DNA from: Clostridia bacterium
GTDB lineage: Bacteria; Bacillota; Clostridia; Lutisporales; Lutisporaceae
Length of the DNA stretch: 12,230 bases
Assembly: GCA_029256365.1 (NCBI GenBank)
Contig: JAQSYB010000022.1
Coordinates: 1 to 12,230 of the forward strand
Direction of reading: 5' to 3'
Below the pieces are notes generated by a model. That model saw nothing but the letters and a program-made list of their open reading frames with translations, was not told the DNA's origin and ran no database searches. Positions within the stretch are counted from its first letter, which is position 1. The number at the start of each line of letters is the position of its first letter. Shown here piece after piece: positions 1 through 6,707 of the stretch. A program made the position numbers and the translations under genes.

Positions 1-108
1 GGGATTTACATCAACACCGTATACCTCTGAACCTTTCATTGCAAAGCTTAATGCCAAAGGCAGCCCTACATAACCAAGTCCAAAGACAGCAATTTTATTC
101 TTCTGCAT
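1..108 (-). CDS. Nucleotide-sugar dehydrogenase, N-terminal fragment (WecC/TviB type)
   Basis: Only the first 36 codons are inside the window; the gene continues past base 1. The visible part has a basic start, then a Rossmann beta strand and the dinucleotide loop GLGYVGLPLA (residues 10-19), followed by VYGVDVNP near residue 36. That GLGYVGLPLA form is typical of UDP-N-acetyl-mannosamine/galactosamine dehydrogenases (WecC, TviB, WbpA), which oxidise the C6 hydroxyl of a UDP-sugar to a uronic acid using two NAD+. UDP-glucose dehydrogenases usually carry a different loop, so I favour the N-acetylhexosamine type, but substrate cannot be settled from 36 residues. The ATG at 108 has GGAGA upstream; this ribosome site overlaps the end of the preceding glycosyltransferase, whose stop lies 3 bases before the ATG, so the two are translationally linked in the polysaccharide operon. 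Confidence 0.85.
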   Translation of the reverse strand, partial: MQKNKIAVFGLGYVGLPLALSFAMKGSEVYGVDVNP

Positions 109-111
109 AAT

Positions 112-1281
112 CTATTCTCCTTTTATGTTTTGTTGCAATAGTTTTAGCATACAATTTGTACGTGCTTCCCATGAATTTTGCTTGGCAGCCTCAAGTCTTT
201 TTTCAATGCGCTCTGGGCTATCCTCTTCCAATGCCCTTTCCACTTCCTCAATAAAATTCTCATGATCCTTGCCGATGTAAATGATATCCTCATACCCATG
301 TACTCCAGGCATATCTACAGATACCACTGGTTTTCCCGTAGCCAGATACTCGAAAAATTTTAGAGGACTTACATTTAGGGTAAGGTTATTGATTTTAAAT
401 GGATTCAAACAAATATCAAAAGCCTTCATATAGCTAGGCAGTTCCTCGGGGTTCTTTCGACCCAAATGATACACATTTGAATGCTTCAGCAGGGATTCAA
501 TGCTCACACCTGCAGTCAAGGGTCCAATTAAAACCACAGACCATTCTGGATGCGCCTTTGCGATTTTCTCAAGAAGCTCGGTGTCAATACAGGGTTGGAT
601 GACTCCCAAAAAACCTACAATAGGATGGGGAATTCGGGTCATTTCCTCTGCAATCTTTGTGCTTTCCTTCTGACACTCCATAAAAAGCTCCACGTTGGCT
701 CCATTAGGTATAATGTGCATGTTGGAGTTATATTGTACCTTTGCGTCATAAAGACCTTGTACTGTAACAAAACTCAGATCAGACTTTCGAAGCAAATCTG
801 CCTCCATTTTATTGACAGTTTCTTTTTTGATAAAGCCGCCATACTCTGCATGCTCATCAATACAATCGTATATTAAAAAATCTTCCTTAAGTCGTCCAGC
901 AATATCTGCTGAGTTGGGCATGTATGTCCACAAAATGCTATTTTCGAAGCCAAGCTTTCTTACCTGCTGCTTAATAAACAAGCTGTCCCACCATTGATTA
1001 AACCAATTAATACCCCGTACAATATTGCCAAAAGGCAAAATCGGCGGAGGTGTATAAAGCATGATGTTGTCCGTCAGCTTCCGTGGACCCTCCATAAAAC
1101 GCCAGAATTTCTTCCAGGTGTTTTTATCCTTTAATGGTGAAATCAACGTCACCGGAGGCTCTACGTAAAGTATATCCACTTCCTTTGGGATACGAGACAT
1201 CACTTGTTGCTTTCTTGTAGGTATCGGAAACCAGTCTACGGAAGACAGGCAAATAATTTTCTTATTCAATTGACTCGACAA
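112..1281 (-). CDS. Glycosyltransferase, GT4-like (TuaH-like), polysaccharide operon
   Basis: A 389-residue soluble GT-B-fold glycosyltransferase. The C-terminal nucleotide-sugar half has the recognisable stretch SPLKFFEYLATGKPVVS (about residue 310 on), where the Glu is the usual ribose-contacting residue. IPNGANVELF lies near the domain junction. The N-terminal RKQQVMSRIP resembles the start of TuaH-type transferases from teichuronic acid clusters; that resemblance is from memory. It would add one sugar of the repeat unit on the inner face of the membrane; donor and acceptor are unknown. I place the start at TTG 1281 because AAAGAGGTG (1288-1296) sits 6 bases before it. An in-frame GTG at 1290 is part of that ribosome site and so is less likely. 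The ribosome site overlaps the stop of the O-antigen ligase-like gene (1295-1297), which implies coupled translation. Confidence 0.85.
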   Translation of the reverse strand: MSSQLNKKIICLSSVDWFPIPTRKQQVMSRIPKEVDILYVEPPVTLISPLKDKNTWKKFWRFMEGPRKLTDNIMLYTPPPILPFGNIVRGINWFNQWWDSLFIKQQVRKLGFENSILWTYMPNSADIAGRLKEDFLIYDCIDEHAEYGGFIKKETVNKMEADLLRKSDLSFVTVQGLYDAKVQYNSNMHIIPNGANVELFMECQKESTKIAEEMTRIPHPIVGFLGVIQPCIDTELLEKIAKAHPEWSVVLIGPLTAGVSIESLLKHSNVYHLGRKNPEELPSYMKAFDICLNPFKINNLTLNVSPLKFFEYLATGKPVVSVDMPGVHGYEDIIYIGKDHENFIEEVERALEEDSPERIEKRLEAAKQNSWEARTNCMLKLLQQNIKGE

Positions 1282-1294
1282 TTGATACACCTCT

Positions 1295-2659
1295 TTACAT
1301 TTTTGTTTGTTCTGGTATCTCTACATAGCGCATAGAAACCAGAGCAGCAACCAATATCCAAAACAATGTACTCATCATAGGCACTTCAAATACATTTTCT
1401 ACTGCATTATGAGCAATTACACCAATCAGTCCAGAAAAAACACCAATCCCGATGTCCTGCAGCAGTTTATCCTGTACCATCCAGATTGACCGCAGTCCCT
1501 GCCTTAAGGCTGATATTAATAGACCTAAAAAGGAAACGATTCCGATAATGCCTGTTTCAACTGCTGTCTTCAGATAGAAATTATCAACATAGAAGGTTCC
1601 TGCAATTTCATAACGTGCAGCAACCGCTCCACCAAAACGGCCAAAGCCCATTCCTAGAAGCGGGTAGTTCTTGATAATCTGTATGGCTTTGTCCCATCGC
1701 CCAATACGTCCTCCTCTAGTGCTGCTTGCAATATAGGTTGGACTCAGCATATACAATAGTCTGTTTGCTACAGAAGGAACAAAAATAAAAACCAAGACAC
1801 CAGCAATGGCAAAGGCTGCAATAATTCTACGATCCCTAAGCAATCCAAAAACCACGATCGCTCCTGCAAAGGAAATCCATGCACCTCTAGAAAAAGTAAA
1901 GACCAAACAGAGAAGCATGGCTAAGCTGCAAAGCAGATAGATTGCCTTTTTGAACCAAGCCTTCTCTCCATAAGCAAACCCAAGGCCAATAGGTGCACAC
2001 AATACCATCAGGCTGCCTAGTATATTGGGACTGGTCAGAATTGAAAAAACACGGGTACGAACCCCTATCTCTGCTTGATCCACCCAAGTACTTGGTATTT
2101 CAACACCGATAACATACTGATAGATTCCGTGAAGCGCCATAAACGAAACGACTACCAAAAGAGACATAATGAGCCCCTTTACATGCCTTTTATGCTTCAG
2201 AACATTCACTGTTGCAAAATACCAGAAAATGTACTGAATAATGACTCGAAAGCCCTCAATGCCGATGCGCATTTCAGGTGAATTATAAAGCAGCAAAAAC
2301 AAACTGATGGATACAAACAAAGCAATGGGAATGTCCAGATTGGTTATCCGATATCTGAATTCACCATGATATATGTATTTTATTAGGACCGCTGTTAAAA
2401 TAAAAATAAAAAACAGTTCATCCCATATTCCAGAAAGAAAAGCAACTGGCCCCAATTTTCGAAGAAGAAAATCAATAAAGGAGTATGCCATAGCCAGATA
2501 AAGGCATCTTGCTGGCTCCAATATCAATATTAGAATGGGTATCAGCATGAGAAGTGCAGCCAACAGCATTTTTCCGGATTGAAAAACTGCAAGTATTCCA
2601 CCTAAGGCAGCCAAAAGTACGAGAGGATTGAGCTTGCCCTTAATTAAATATTTCTCCAT
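1295..2659 (-). CDS. O-antigen ligase / polymerase-type multispanning membrane protein
   Basis: A 454-residue polytopic membrane protein with about 11-12 hydrophobic helices. Family marks are SPNILGSLMV plus a following Pro (about residues 209-222), FSRGAWISF, and the extracytoplasmic loop with RIGRWDKAIQIIKNYPLLG then GFGRFGG (about 318-343), the Wzy_C/WaaL signature region. Such proteins polymerise lipid-linked repeat units or transfer a finished glycan to an acceptor on the outer face of the membrane. In a Gram-positive context this would be a Wzy-like polymerase or a ligase to a cell-surface acceptor; sequence alone does not decide which. The ATG at 2659 has only a modest ribosome site (GGTGAT). 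The gene starts 12 bases after the stop of the small membrane protein gene, consistent with one operon. Confidence 0.88.
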   Translation of the reverse strand: MEKYLIKGKLNPLVLLAALGGILAVFQSGKMLLAALLMLIPILILILEPARCLYLAMAYSFIDFLLRKLGPVAFLSGIWDELFFIFILTAVLIKYIYHGEFRYRITNLDIPIALFVSISLFLLLYNSPEMRIGIEGFRVIIQYIFWYFATVNVLKHKRHVKGLIMSLLVVVSFMALHGIYQYVIGVEIPSTWVDQAEIGVRTRVFSILTSPNILGSLMVLCAPIGLGFAYGEKAWFKKAIYLLCSLAMLLCLVFTFSRGAWISFAGAIVVFGLLRDRRIIAAFAIAGVLVFIFVPSVANRLLYMLSPTYIASSTRGGRIGRWDKAIQIIKNYPLLGMGFGRFGGAVAARYEIAGTFYVDNFYLKTAVETGIIGIVSFLGLLISALRQGLRSIWMVQDKLLQDIGIGVFSGLIGVIAHNAVENVFEVPMMSTLFWILVAALVSMRYVEIPEQTKM

Positions 2660-2671
2660 ATTATCACCAAC

Positions 2672-3211
2672 TTAATCGATCATATATTTTATAAAACGAA
2701 GGATGACGCTGCTATTTCGCAGTGCCTTCCCTTCCACATTTGCACCCATCAGCATGAGAAAGACCAAAAGCAGTGCTGCACGAAGGACAGTTCCTGGATA
2801 GGTAAAGCCCTTGGCGATTGCTACACTAACTATTAAATTGGCCAGCATGAACACAAACCCCATAAGTCCAATGAGAGCGAGAGGGGTGTTTCGAAAGCTT
2901 TGTGTTATTGCTTTTGAAAAGGTGGTTAATCCACTATGCTCAAGAGAAGTCCTAAAAGGCTTGCCCAAAGCTGCCATCAGCTTATCCATAGCATTTTTAA
3001 TGCCTTTCATCAGCCTAAAAAAGATGGACTGCTGCAATATGCCTTTTTCCGCATTGCGGCTGAGCAGCCATGACATAATGACACTGTCTGCATATGCCGT
3101 TTTTAAATGCTTTACCAGCACATACAGCATGCTATTCTGATAAGCTCTCATAAAAGCCATACTTGCCTTTTGGATTGTCTGATACAATATACTACTCTTT
3201 AAAATATTCAT
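2672..3211 (-). CDS. Small two-helix membrane protein of the polysaccharide operon, unknown function
   Basis: I do not recognise this 179-residue protein. Residues 1-100 are basic and amphipathic and contain four spaced copies of a short module: SSILYQTI (6-13), NSMLYVLV (26-33), DSVIMSWL (42-49) and QSIFFRLM (61-68), each Ser followed by a hydrophobic/aromatic run. Two hydrophobic helices follow, about 109-133 and 142-159, then a short basic tail. The likely topology is a cytoplasmic, membrane-skimming N-terminal half anchored by a helical hairpin. It sits between the DUF4330 gene (16-base gap) and the O-antigen ligase-like gene (12-base gap), so a role in the polymerase or ligase complex is a reasonable inference but not shown. 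The ATG at 3211 has AGAGGT about 12 bases upstream, a long spacing. Confidence 0.75.
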   Translation of the reverse strand: MNILKSSILYQTIQKASMAFMRAYQNSMLYVLVKHLKTAYADSVIMSWLLSRNAEKGILQQSIFFRLMKGIKNAMDKLMAALGKPFRTSLEHSGLTTFSKAITQSFRNTPLALIGLMGFVFMLANLIVSVAIAKGFTYPGTVLRAALLLVFLMLMGANVEGKALRNSSVILRFIKYMID

Positions 3212-3227
3212 CCTATCATCACAACCT

Positions 3228-3707
3228 CTATTTCACTTCGATACTACTTATGAATCCATTGGCTTCAACCAATTTTGTCTTCAGTATGTATTGTTTTTCT
3301 ACCTTTAGCTCCTGTCCGCCTAATGAAATATTTGGTCCTACAATTGCTACATTGGCACTAACTGTAACCATCAAATCCTTCCTAAATGGATGGTCGGTTA
3401 AGCTAGCTGTTCCATCGGGCTTGTCAATAATATAGGCTGCAGGTATTACCTCAATATTGCTAATTGTAGCATTCACATATCCATTCGCAGCTACAAGCTT
3501 ATCTCCAACCTTTAGACTGTCTACAACTGTAGGGTACATATTCTGCACGCGAACGACCACTTCAATATCCTTATTAACCGTATTGGTTGCTGAGGTATTT
3601 GTTTTGTATAAAACACCTGCCGCAACCAATACAATCATTAAAACTACAATAAAATCAATAATATTTACCAATCCAAATAATTTCCCTTTTTCATCAACCA
3701 ATCGCAT
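3228..3707 (-). CDS. DUF4330 family single-pass membrane protein
   Basis: A 159-residue protein that opens with MRLVDEKGKLFGLVNIIDF and then one strongly hydrophobic helix (about residues 13-33), the pattern I associate with the DUF4330 family. The rest, predicted outside the membrane, is Val/Ile-rich beta-type sequence with no Cys and no obvious catalytic motif (for example VVVRVQNMYPTVVDSLKVGD and LGGQELKVEKQYILKTK). This looks like a small beta-barrel or adaptor-like domain. The family has no established function. Its position as second gene of the operon, 23 bases after the GT4 gene, points to a structural or export role in polysaccharide assembly. The start at ATG 3707 is firm: AGGAGG lies 7 bases upstream. 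Confidence 0.82.
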   Translation of the reverse strand: MRLVDEKGKLFGLVNIIDFIVVLMIVLVAAGVLYKTNTSATNTVNKDIEVVVRVQNMYPTVVDSLKVGDKLVAANGYVNATISNIEVIPAAYIIDKPDGTASLTDHPFRKDLMVTVSANVAIVGPNISLGGQELKVEKQYILKTKLVEANGFISSIEVK

Positions 3708-3730
3708 TGCGATTCCTCCTTTTGTATTGC

Positions 3731-4843
3731 TTAAATAATTTTCTTATATATCTCAAGTATCTGTGCAGCAAGAGCTTCCAATGAGAAATGCTCTCTGGCA
3801 TGTTCATATAGTCCCTCTGCTAATTTGCGACGTTTCTCTTCATGATTCGCAAGGTCCAAAAGCTTGTTTGCCAGATCTTCACTATTTCCTGGGTCAAACA
3901 AACGACCTGTTTCATCGTCTTTTATAAGTACAGGTATCCCTCCAACAGCAGATGCTATACTGGCTTTATGCATCTTTGCCCCCTCCAGCAAAGCATAGGG
4001 GAAGCTTTCCGTATAGGAGGTAATCACATTGATATCCACACTGTTGTACACATCATAGGGATAAATATGCCCCAGGAAATGCACATGGTCTAATATATCT
4101 AATTTCTTTGCCAGCTCAATCAAATTTTCTTTTTCATCCCCGTCCCCAGCCAAAAGGAAATGCATGTTGGGGTACTCCTTTAATGCCAATGCAGCAGCTT
4201 CCAAAAGCACCTTATGACCCTTTACAGGATGCAAGCGAGCCGCCATACCTACAAGTACACTATCTGCTATGGCCTCAAGACCCTTTTGCTTGAGAAAATC
4301 TATTTTATCCATACACTTTATCGGTTCATTAAAGTCAATGCCATTATAAACACTAAATATCCTGTCTTTCTGAAAGCCTCGTTCTTGCAGCATTTTATTA
4401 AAATCGTCGGATATGGCAATATAGTAGTCAAAAGCTTTCAGCGCAAAAATATTCAAAGTAGTATATATTAAGTGCTTATACAGATTCCCTTTGAAATCCT
4501 GCATAAAATCACTATGTACCGTTGTAATACATGGAATATGTACTTTTCCTTTCAGAAAACGAGTGATAAAGTTCGCTCTTGCACCATGGGAGTGAATGAT
4601 ACTGTATCCTTCTTTTCTGATAAGAGCTTCCAGCTTTGCTACGACAGACAGGTCGTAACGACGCTTCTGAGAAAAGACTTCAATATCCAATCCCATTGCC
4701 TTACCTTCTTCATAGAAATCTCCTTCCATAAAGCAGATTACCTTTACAGGAATACTTTTGGAAAGCTCATTTACCAATGAAAGCACATGGGTTTTCGCAC
4801 CTCCAATGTCACCACCGCTTATTAAGTGCAATACCTTAATCAC
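3731..4843 (-). CDS. Glycosyltransferase family 4, first gene of the polysaccharide operon
   Basis: A 370-residue retaining GT-B glycosyltransferase with nearly all GT4 landmarks in order: HLISGGDIGGAKTHVLSLVN near the N-terminus (acceptor side), HSHGARANF, VYNGID at the hinge, GMAARLHPVKGHKVLLEA, FLLAGDGDE, VHFLGH, and the donor motif ESFPYALLEGAKM with the E-x7-E spacing. It lacks a signal or membrane helix, so it should act at the cytoplasmic face on a lipid-linked acceptor. I choose GTG 4843 because a purine-rich AAAGGGGGGAT precedes it and the core fold begins there. An in-frame ATG at 4897 would add 18 polar residues and has no ribosome site. It is the first gene after a long leader. 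The donor sugar is not predictable from sequence. Confidence 0.88.
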   Translation of the reverse strand: MIKVLHLISGGDIGGAKTHVLSLVNELSKSIPVKVICFMEGDFYEEGKAMGLDIEVFSQKRRYDLSVVAKLEALIRKEGYSIIHSHGARANFITRFLKGKVHIPCITTVHSDFMQDFKGNLYKHLIYTTLNIFALKAFDYYIAISDDFNKMLQERGFQKDRIFSVYNGIDFNEPIKCMDKIDFLKQKGLEAIADSVLVGMAARLHPVKGHKVLLEAAALALKEYPNMHFLLAGDGDEKENLIELAKKLDILDHVHFLGHIYPYDVYNSVDINVITSYTESFPYALLEGAKMHKASIASAVGGIPVLIKDDETGRLFDPGNSEDLANKLLDLANHEEKRRKLAEGLYEHAREHFSLEALAAQILEIYKKII

Positions 4844-5082
4844 AATTGCATCCCCCCTTTGTCTTCTATTATAATCGGTATATTTTTGGGTTCTCATACA
4901 ACTTCGTGCAAGTAACCTGTTTGTTGCTGAATCATGCTATACTATTATATCATATCTAAATGACAAAACACTATTTCAAAAGCCCTTCTTATATGAATGT
5001 TCCGCCTCTTTCAAGAGGCTTGCAAGAACACGCTATAAGAATTTGTTATCTAAATATACCAATATTTGTTTATACTTTTCCA
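4844..5082 (-). ncRNA. Candidate structured 5' leader RNA of the polysaccharide operon
   Basis: This is most of the 354-base gap without a gene (4844-5197). If transcription starts about 7 bases after the -10 at 5089-5094, the first operon gene has a leader of about 239 nt. Its centre holds a three-tier nested inverted repeat (4986-5041, listed separately). A 9-bp direct repeat TATCTAAAT flanks it (4953-4961 and 5047-5055). A second TATAAT lies at 4944-4949 and another near 4866-4871, so additional promoters within the leader are possible, although neither has a good -35. I see no U-run terminator after the hairpin, so it does not look like a simple attenuator. A docking site for a processive antitermination factor such as LoaP, which is associated with polysaccharide operons in Firmicutes, is one hypothesis. 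It matches no riboswitch class I can recognise. Confidence 0.45.
4986..5041 (-). repeat. Three-tier nested inverted repeat in the operon leader
   Basis: Outer arms TTCTTATA (4986-4993) and TATAAGAA (5034-5041), middle arms TGTTC (4998-5002) and GAACA (5026-5030), inner arms GCCTCT (5004-5009) and AGAGGC (5014-5019) are each perfectly complementary. The inner stem closes on a 4-base loop, UGAA on the minus-strand RNA. The unpaired joints are asymmetric (3 and 4 bases outside, 6 and 1 inside), which would give internal loops rather than a plain palindrome. In total 19 base pairs form over 56 bases. The GC-rich inner stem stands out from AT-rich surroundings. No U-tract follows on either strand. 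This could be a regulatory RNA hairpin or, less likely, a DNA operator. Confidence 0.6.
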
Positions 5083-5088
5083 TCTAGA

Positions 5089-5117
5089 ATCCTATAGCAA
5101 AAATCCACCTTTGTCAA
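5089..5117 (-). promoter_or_regulatory. Sigma-A-type promoter of the polysaccharide operon
   Basis: On the minus strand, a perfect -35 TTGACA (5112-5117) is followed after 17 bases by TAGGAT (5089-5094) as -10. TATAGG at 15-base spacing is an alternative register. It lies immediately downstream of the terminator of the preceding gene, so it would start an independent transcript reading into the structured leader and the glycosyltransferase genes. Confidence 0.55.
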
Positions 5118-5130
5118 TGGCAACAAATTC

Positions 5131-5175
5131 AATAAATAAAAGGGGCATAGGACATCTTGGAATGCCTATCCCCTT
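5131..5175 (-). terminator. Rho-independent terminator of the exported coiled-coil protein gene
   Basis: The minus-strand RNA would read AAGGGG-AUAGG, a 13-base loop, then CCUAU-G-CCCCUU, a stem of 11 bp with one bulged base (5140-5175), followed by UUUUAUUUAUU (5131-5141). It begins 22 bases past the stop codon at 5198 and separates that gene from the polysaccharide operon. Confidence 0.85.
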
Positions 5176-5197
5176 ACCATTCATAAATTCTTGTTAT

Positions 5198-5752
5198 TTA
5201 CTTTATATTATAGGTTCCTCTTATCAGCAAATATGAATCAAGAGTTGCCTTAATACCTCTGCCGTCATCCCTAGAGGAAATTAATAAATTATTTAGCACT
5301 GCTACCTGTCCATTATCAAGATCCTTTGCAGAGGTAACATTTGCAAGCCCACCATTGGTGCCTTTAATTGCCGTAACATTTCCAGATCTTACAATTAGCT
5401 CTGTCCCAGATCCGGTCAGTAAGGTTTGACCCTTATTCAAAAATACAACTACAAAACCCGCGCCATCAGATGATTGCTGATTCACTGCTTCTTGCAGCTT
5501 GATGATTTCTTGGTTCTTCTGTTCCAACTGCGTTGTTAAATTAGCAATATCCTGACTGTGCTTTGCAATCAAACTGTCTATGTAATATTTCGTTTGCTCG
5601 GATTTTAGTTCAACATAGGATAGAGTGACTACTGGGTCTGCCTCTGATCCAGGTGTGGTGCCGTCAGCTGAACCATTTACAAATACAACTGCTAATATTA
5701 ATGTAGTAACAATGATTGTTGCGATTATTTTTTTGTTCAATGTAATATTCAT
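5198..5752 (-). CDS. Exported or membrane-anchored coiled-coil protein, unknown function
   Basis: A 184-residue protein with a hydrophobic N-terminal segment (residues 9-26) after a Lys pair, suggesting a signal peptide or anchor, with no lipobox. Next is an acidic linker GSEADPVVTLSYVE, then a heptad-like coiled coil (about 48-93), then a Gly-rich C-terminal domain (98-184). That domain includes GSGTELIVRSG, GTNGG, an RDDGRG motif (161-166) and the ending LIRGTYNI. I recall similar clostridial secreted proteins with a closing RGGYxI and an RDDGRG motif, but no assigned function, so none is claimed. The start is ATG 5752 because AAGGGGAT precedes it; a TTG at 5776 is in frame but unsupported. 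It appears monocistronic, with terminators on both sides. Only weak promoter candidates are visible, such as TTTCAA-18-TATTAT near 5856-5885, next to the 12-bp AT palindrome at 5856-5867. Confidence 0.7.
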   Translation of the reverse strand: MNITLNKKIIATIIVTTLILAVVFVNGSADGTTPGSEADPVVTLSYVELKSEQTKYYIDSLIAKHSQDIANLTTQLEQKNQEIIKLQEAVNQQSSDGAGFVVVFLNKGQTLLTGSGTELIVRSGNVTAIKGTNGGLANVTSAKDLDNGQVAVLNNLLISSRDDGRGIKATLDSYLLIRGTYNIK

Positions 5753-5961
5753 GCTTATCCCCTTCTCTCTCCACAATTCTACACGATAGGTGTCACTTCC
5801 TACATCTCATAATTCTACATTTGGGTATAGAAAATAAAATGATGCACTTATTTGTATAATATATTATTCGTCATCCACTTTGAAATTCCTGTATATTTTG
5901 CAACTTTGTAATATTTCCATGAAATTTGTAAAAAAAAGACCTAGATTTGCTTTGCAATAAT

Positions 5962-5999
5962 GTAAAATAAAAAGAGCTATAATTTTTACATTATAGCTC
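5962..5999 (-). terminator. Strong rho-independent terminator after mazF
   Basis: Perfect 10-bp stem GAGCTATAAT (5974-5983) / ATTATAGCTC (5990-5999) with a 6-base loop. On the minus strand it is followed at once by UUUUUAUUUUA (5963-5973). It starts 9 bases past the mazF stop and closes the acpS-to-mazF block. Confidence 0.92.
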
Positions 6000-6007
6000 A
6001 CTATGTA

Positions 6008-6364
6008 CTAAACTGAGTATTCTATTAGCCCAAAGCTTATTTGAAGTCCGTCATCTACCTTTTTCATCAGTTCATCTGATAGATGCCCCACTTTCTCCTT
6101 TAAGCGCTTTTTATCAATGGTTCGTATTTGCTCAAGCAATATTACTGAGTCCTTGGTGATGCCATATTCCTCCGCATTGATTTCCACATGGGTGGGAAGC
6201 TTGGCTTTGTTAATTTGAGAGGTGATGGCCGTCACGATTATTGTTGGACTGTATTTATTGCCTATATCATTCTGAATAACTAAAACAGGCCTTATGCCAC
6301 CCTGTTCTGAACCAATCACAGGGCTGAGGTCTGCATAGATAATATCCCCTCTTTTTATAACCAC
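6008..6364 (-). CDS. mazF: MazF/EndoA-type mRNA interferase toxin
   Basis: A 118-residue PemK/MazF endoribonuclease very close in pattern to Bacillus EndoA (NdoA/MazF). It has the opening VIKRGDIIYADLSPVIGSEQ, GGIRPVLVIQND, TAITSQ, KLPTHVEI and DSVILLEQIRTIDK. Arg25 and Thr48, the catalytic pair described for Bacillus MazF, fall at exactly those numbers when translation starts at GTG 6364, which supports this start. The enzyme cuts single-stranded mRNA at a short sequence (UACAU in Bacillus; specificity here untested). A longer reading from 6412 would overlap the antitoxin gene by about 47 bases and is not favoured. GGAG lies about 10 bases before the GTG, inside the antitoxin gene's last codons; the antitoxin stop is one base upstream of the start, giving coupled translation. 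Confidence 0.95.
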   Translation of the reverse strand: MVIKRGDIIYADLSPVIGSEQGGIRPVLVIQNDIGNKYSPTIIVTAITSQINKAKLPTHVEINAEEYGITKDSVILLEQIRTIDKKRLKEKVGHLSDELMKKVDDGLQISFGLIEYSV

Positions 6365-6365
6365 A

Positions 6366-6641
6366 CTATTCACACTCCGCAAGTCTTGTTTCATATCCAG
6401 CAAAAGTTTCATTGTCTGCGGTGAGTCCTATTTCTGCTAGCGTTGCATTGATATCTGCCATTTCCAAATAGCCTTTCATCATTCTCTCAACCATATTTAT
6501 CTTTTTAATCTCCTTTAGATAAAATTTAGCGGCATTCCTGATAAATTCGCTTCTATTACGGCAGTCAATACATACCGCATCATCTATTTCCTTCAGCAGG
6601 CTATCTGGAACATTTACAACAATCCTCTTTGAATCAGCCAC
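6366..6641 (-). CDS. Ribbon-helix-helix antitoxin (EndoAI/MazE-like) of MazF
   Basis: A 91-residue antitoxin. Residues 5-11 (KRIVVNV) form the DNA-binding beta strand of a ribbon-helix-helix dimer. The two helices follow, with NRSEFIRNAAKFYL matching the usual second helix. The C-terminal part includes MMKGYLEMADIN, which resembles the YMEMAKIN segment of Bacillus EndoAI, and a tail ending RLAECE that would wrap the toxin. I place the start at GTG 6641 because GGGAGG lies 7 bases upstream; an earlier GTG at 6665 would precede that ribosome site. It would neutralise MazF and probably represses its own promoter, perhaps through the GTAC palindromes upstream. In Bacillus the equivalent gene likewise follows alr. 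Confidence 0.92.
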   Translation of the reverse strand: MADSKRIVVNVPDSLLKEIDDAVCIDCRNRSEFIRNAAKFYLKEIKKINMVERMMKGYLEMADINATLAEIGLTADNETFAGYETRLAECE

Positions 6642-6707
6642 ACTAGCACCTCCCGTGTTATGCACACAATGTATTTTATGTATGAGGTTAGTATATTACT
6701 TTTGAAG

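Noticed and set aside
2075..2281. Possible small plus-strand gene inside the O-antigen ligase region
   Set aside because: It is antisense to a well-supported membrane protein and has no ribosome site or recognisable product.
4844..4897. ATG at 4897 as the start of the first glycosyltransferase
   Set aside because: It has no ribosome site and adds 18 polar residues before the conserved fold; GTG 4843 has AAAGGGGGGAT in the right place.
4986..5041. Nested inverted repeat as a rho-independent terminator
   Set aside because: No U-run follows on either strand and it lies downstream of a promoter, ahead of the operon.
6365..6412. Longer MazF beginning at 6412
   Set aside because: It would overlap the antitoxin gene. 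The GTG 6364 start reproduces the Bacillus MazF numbering of Arg25 and Thr48.
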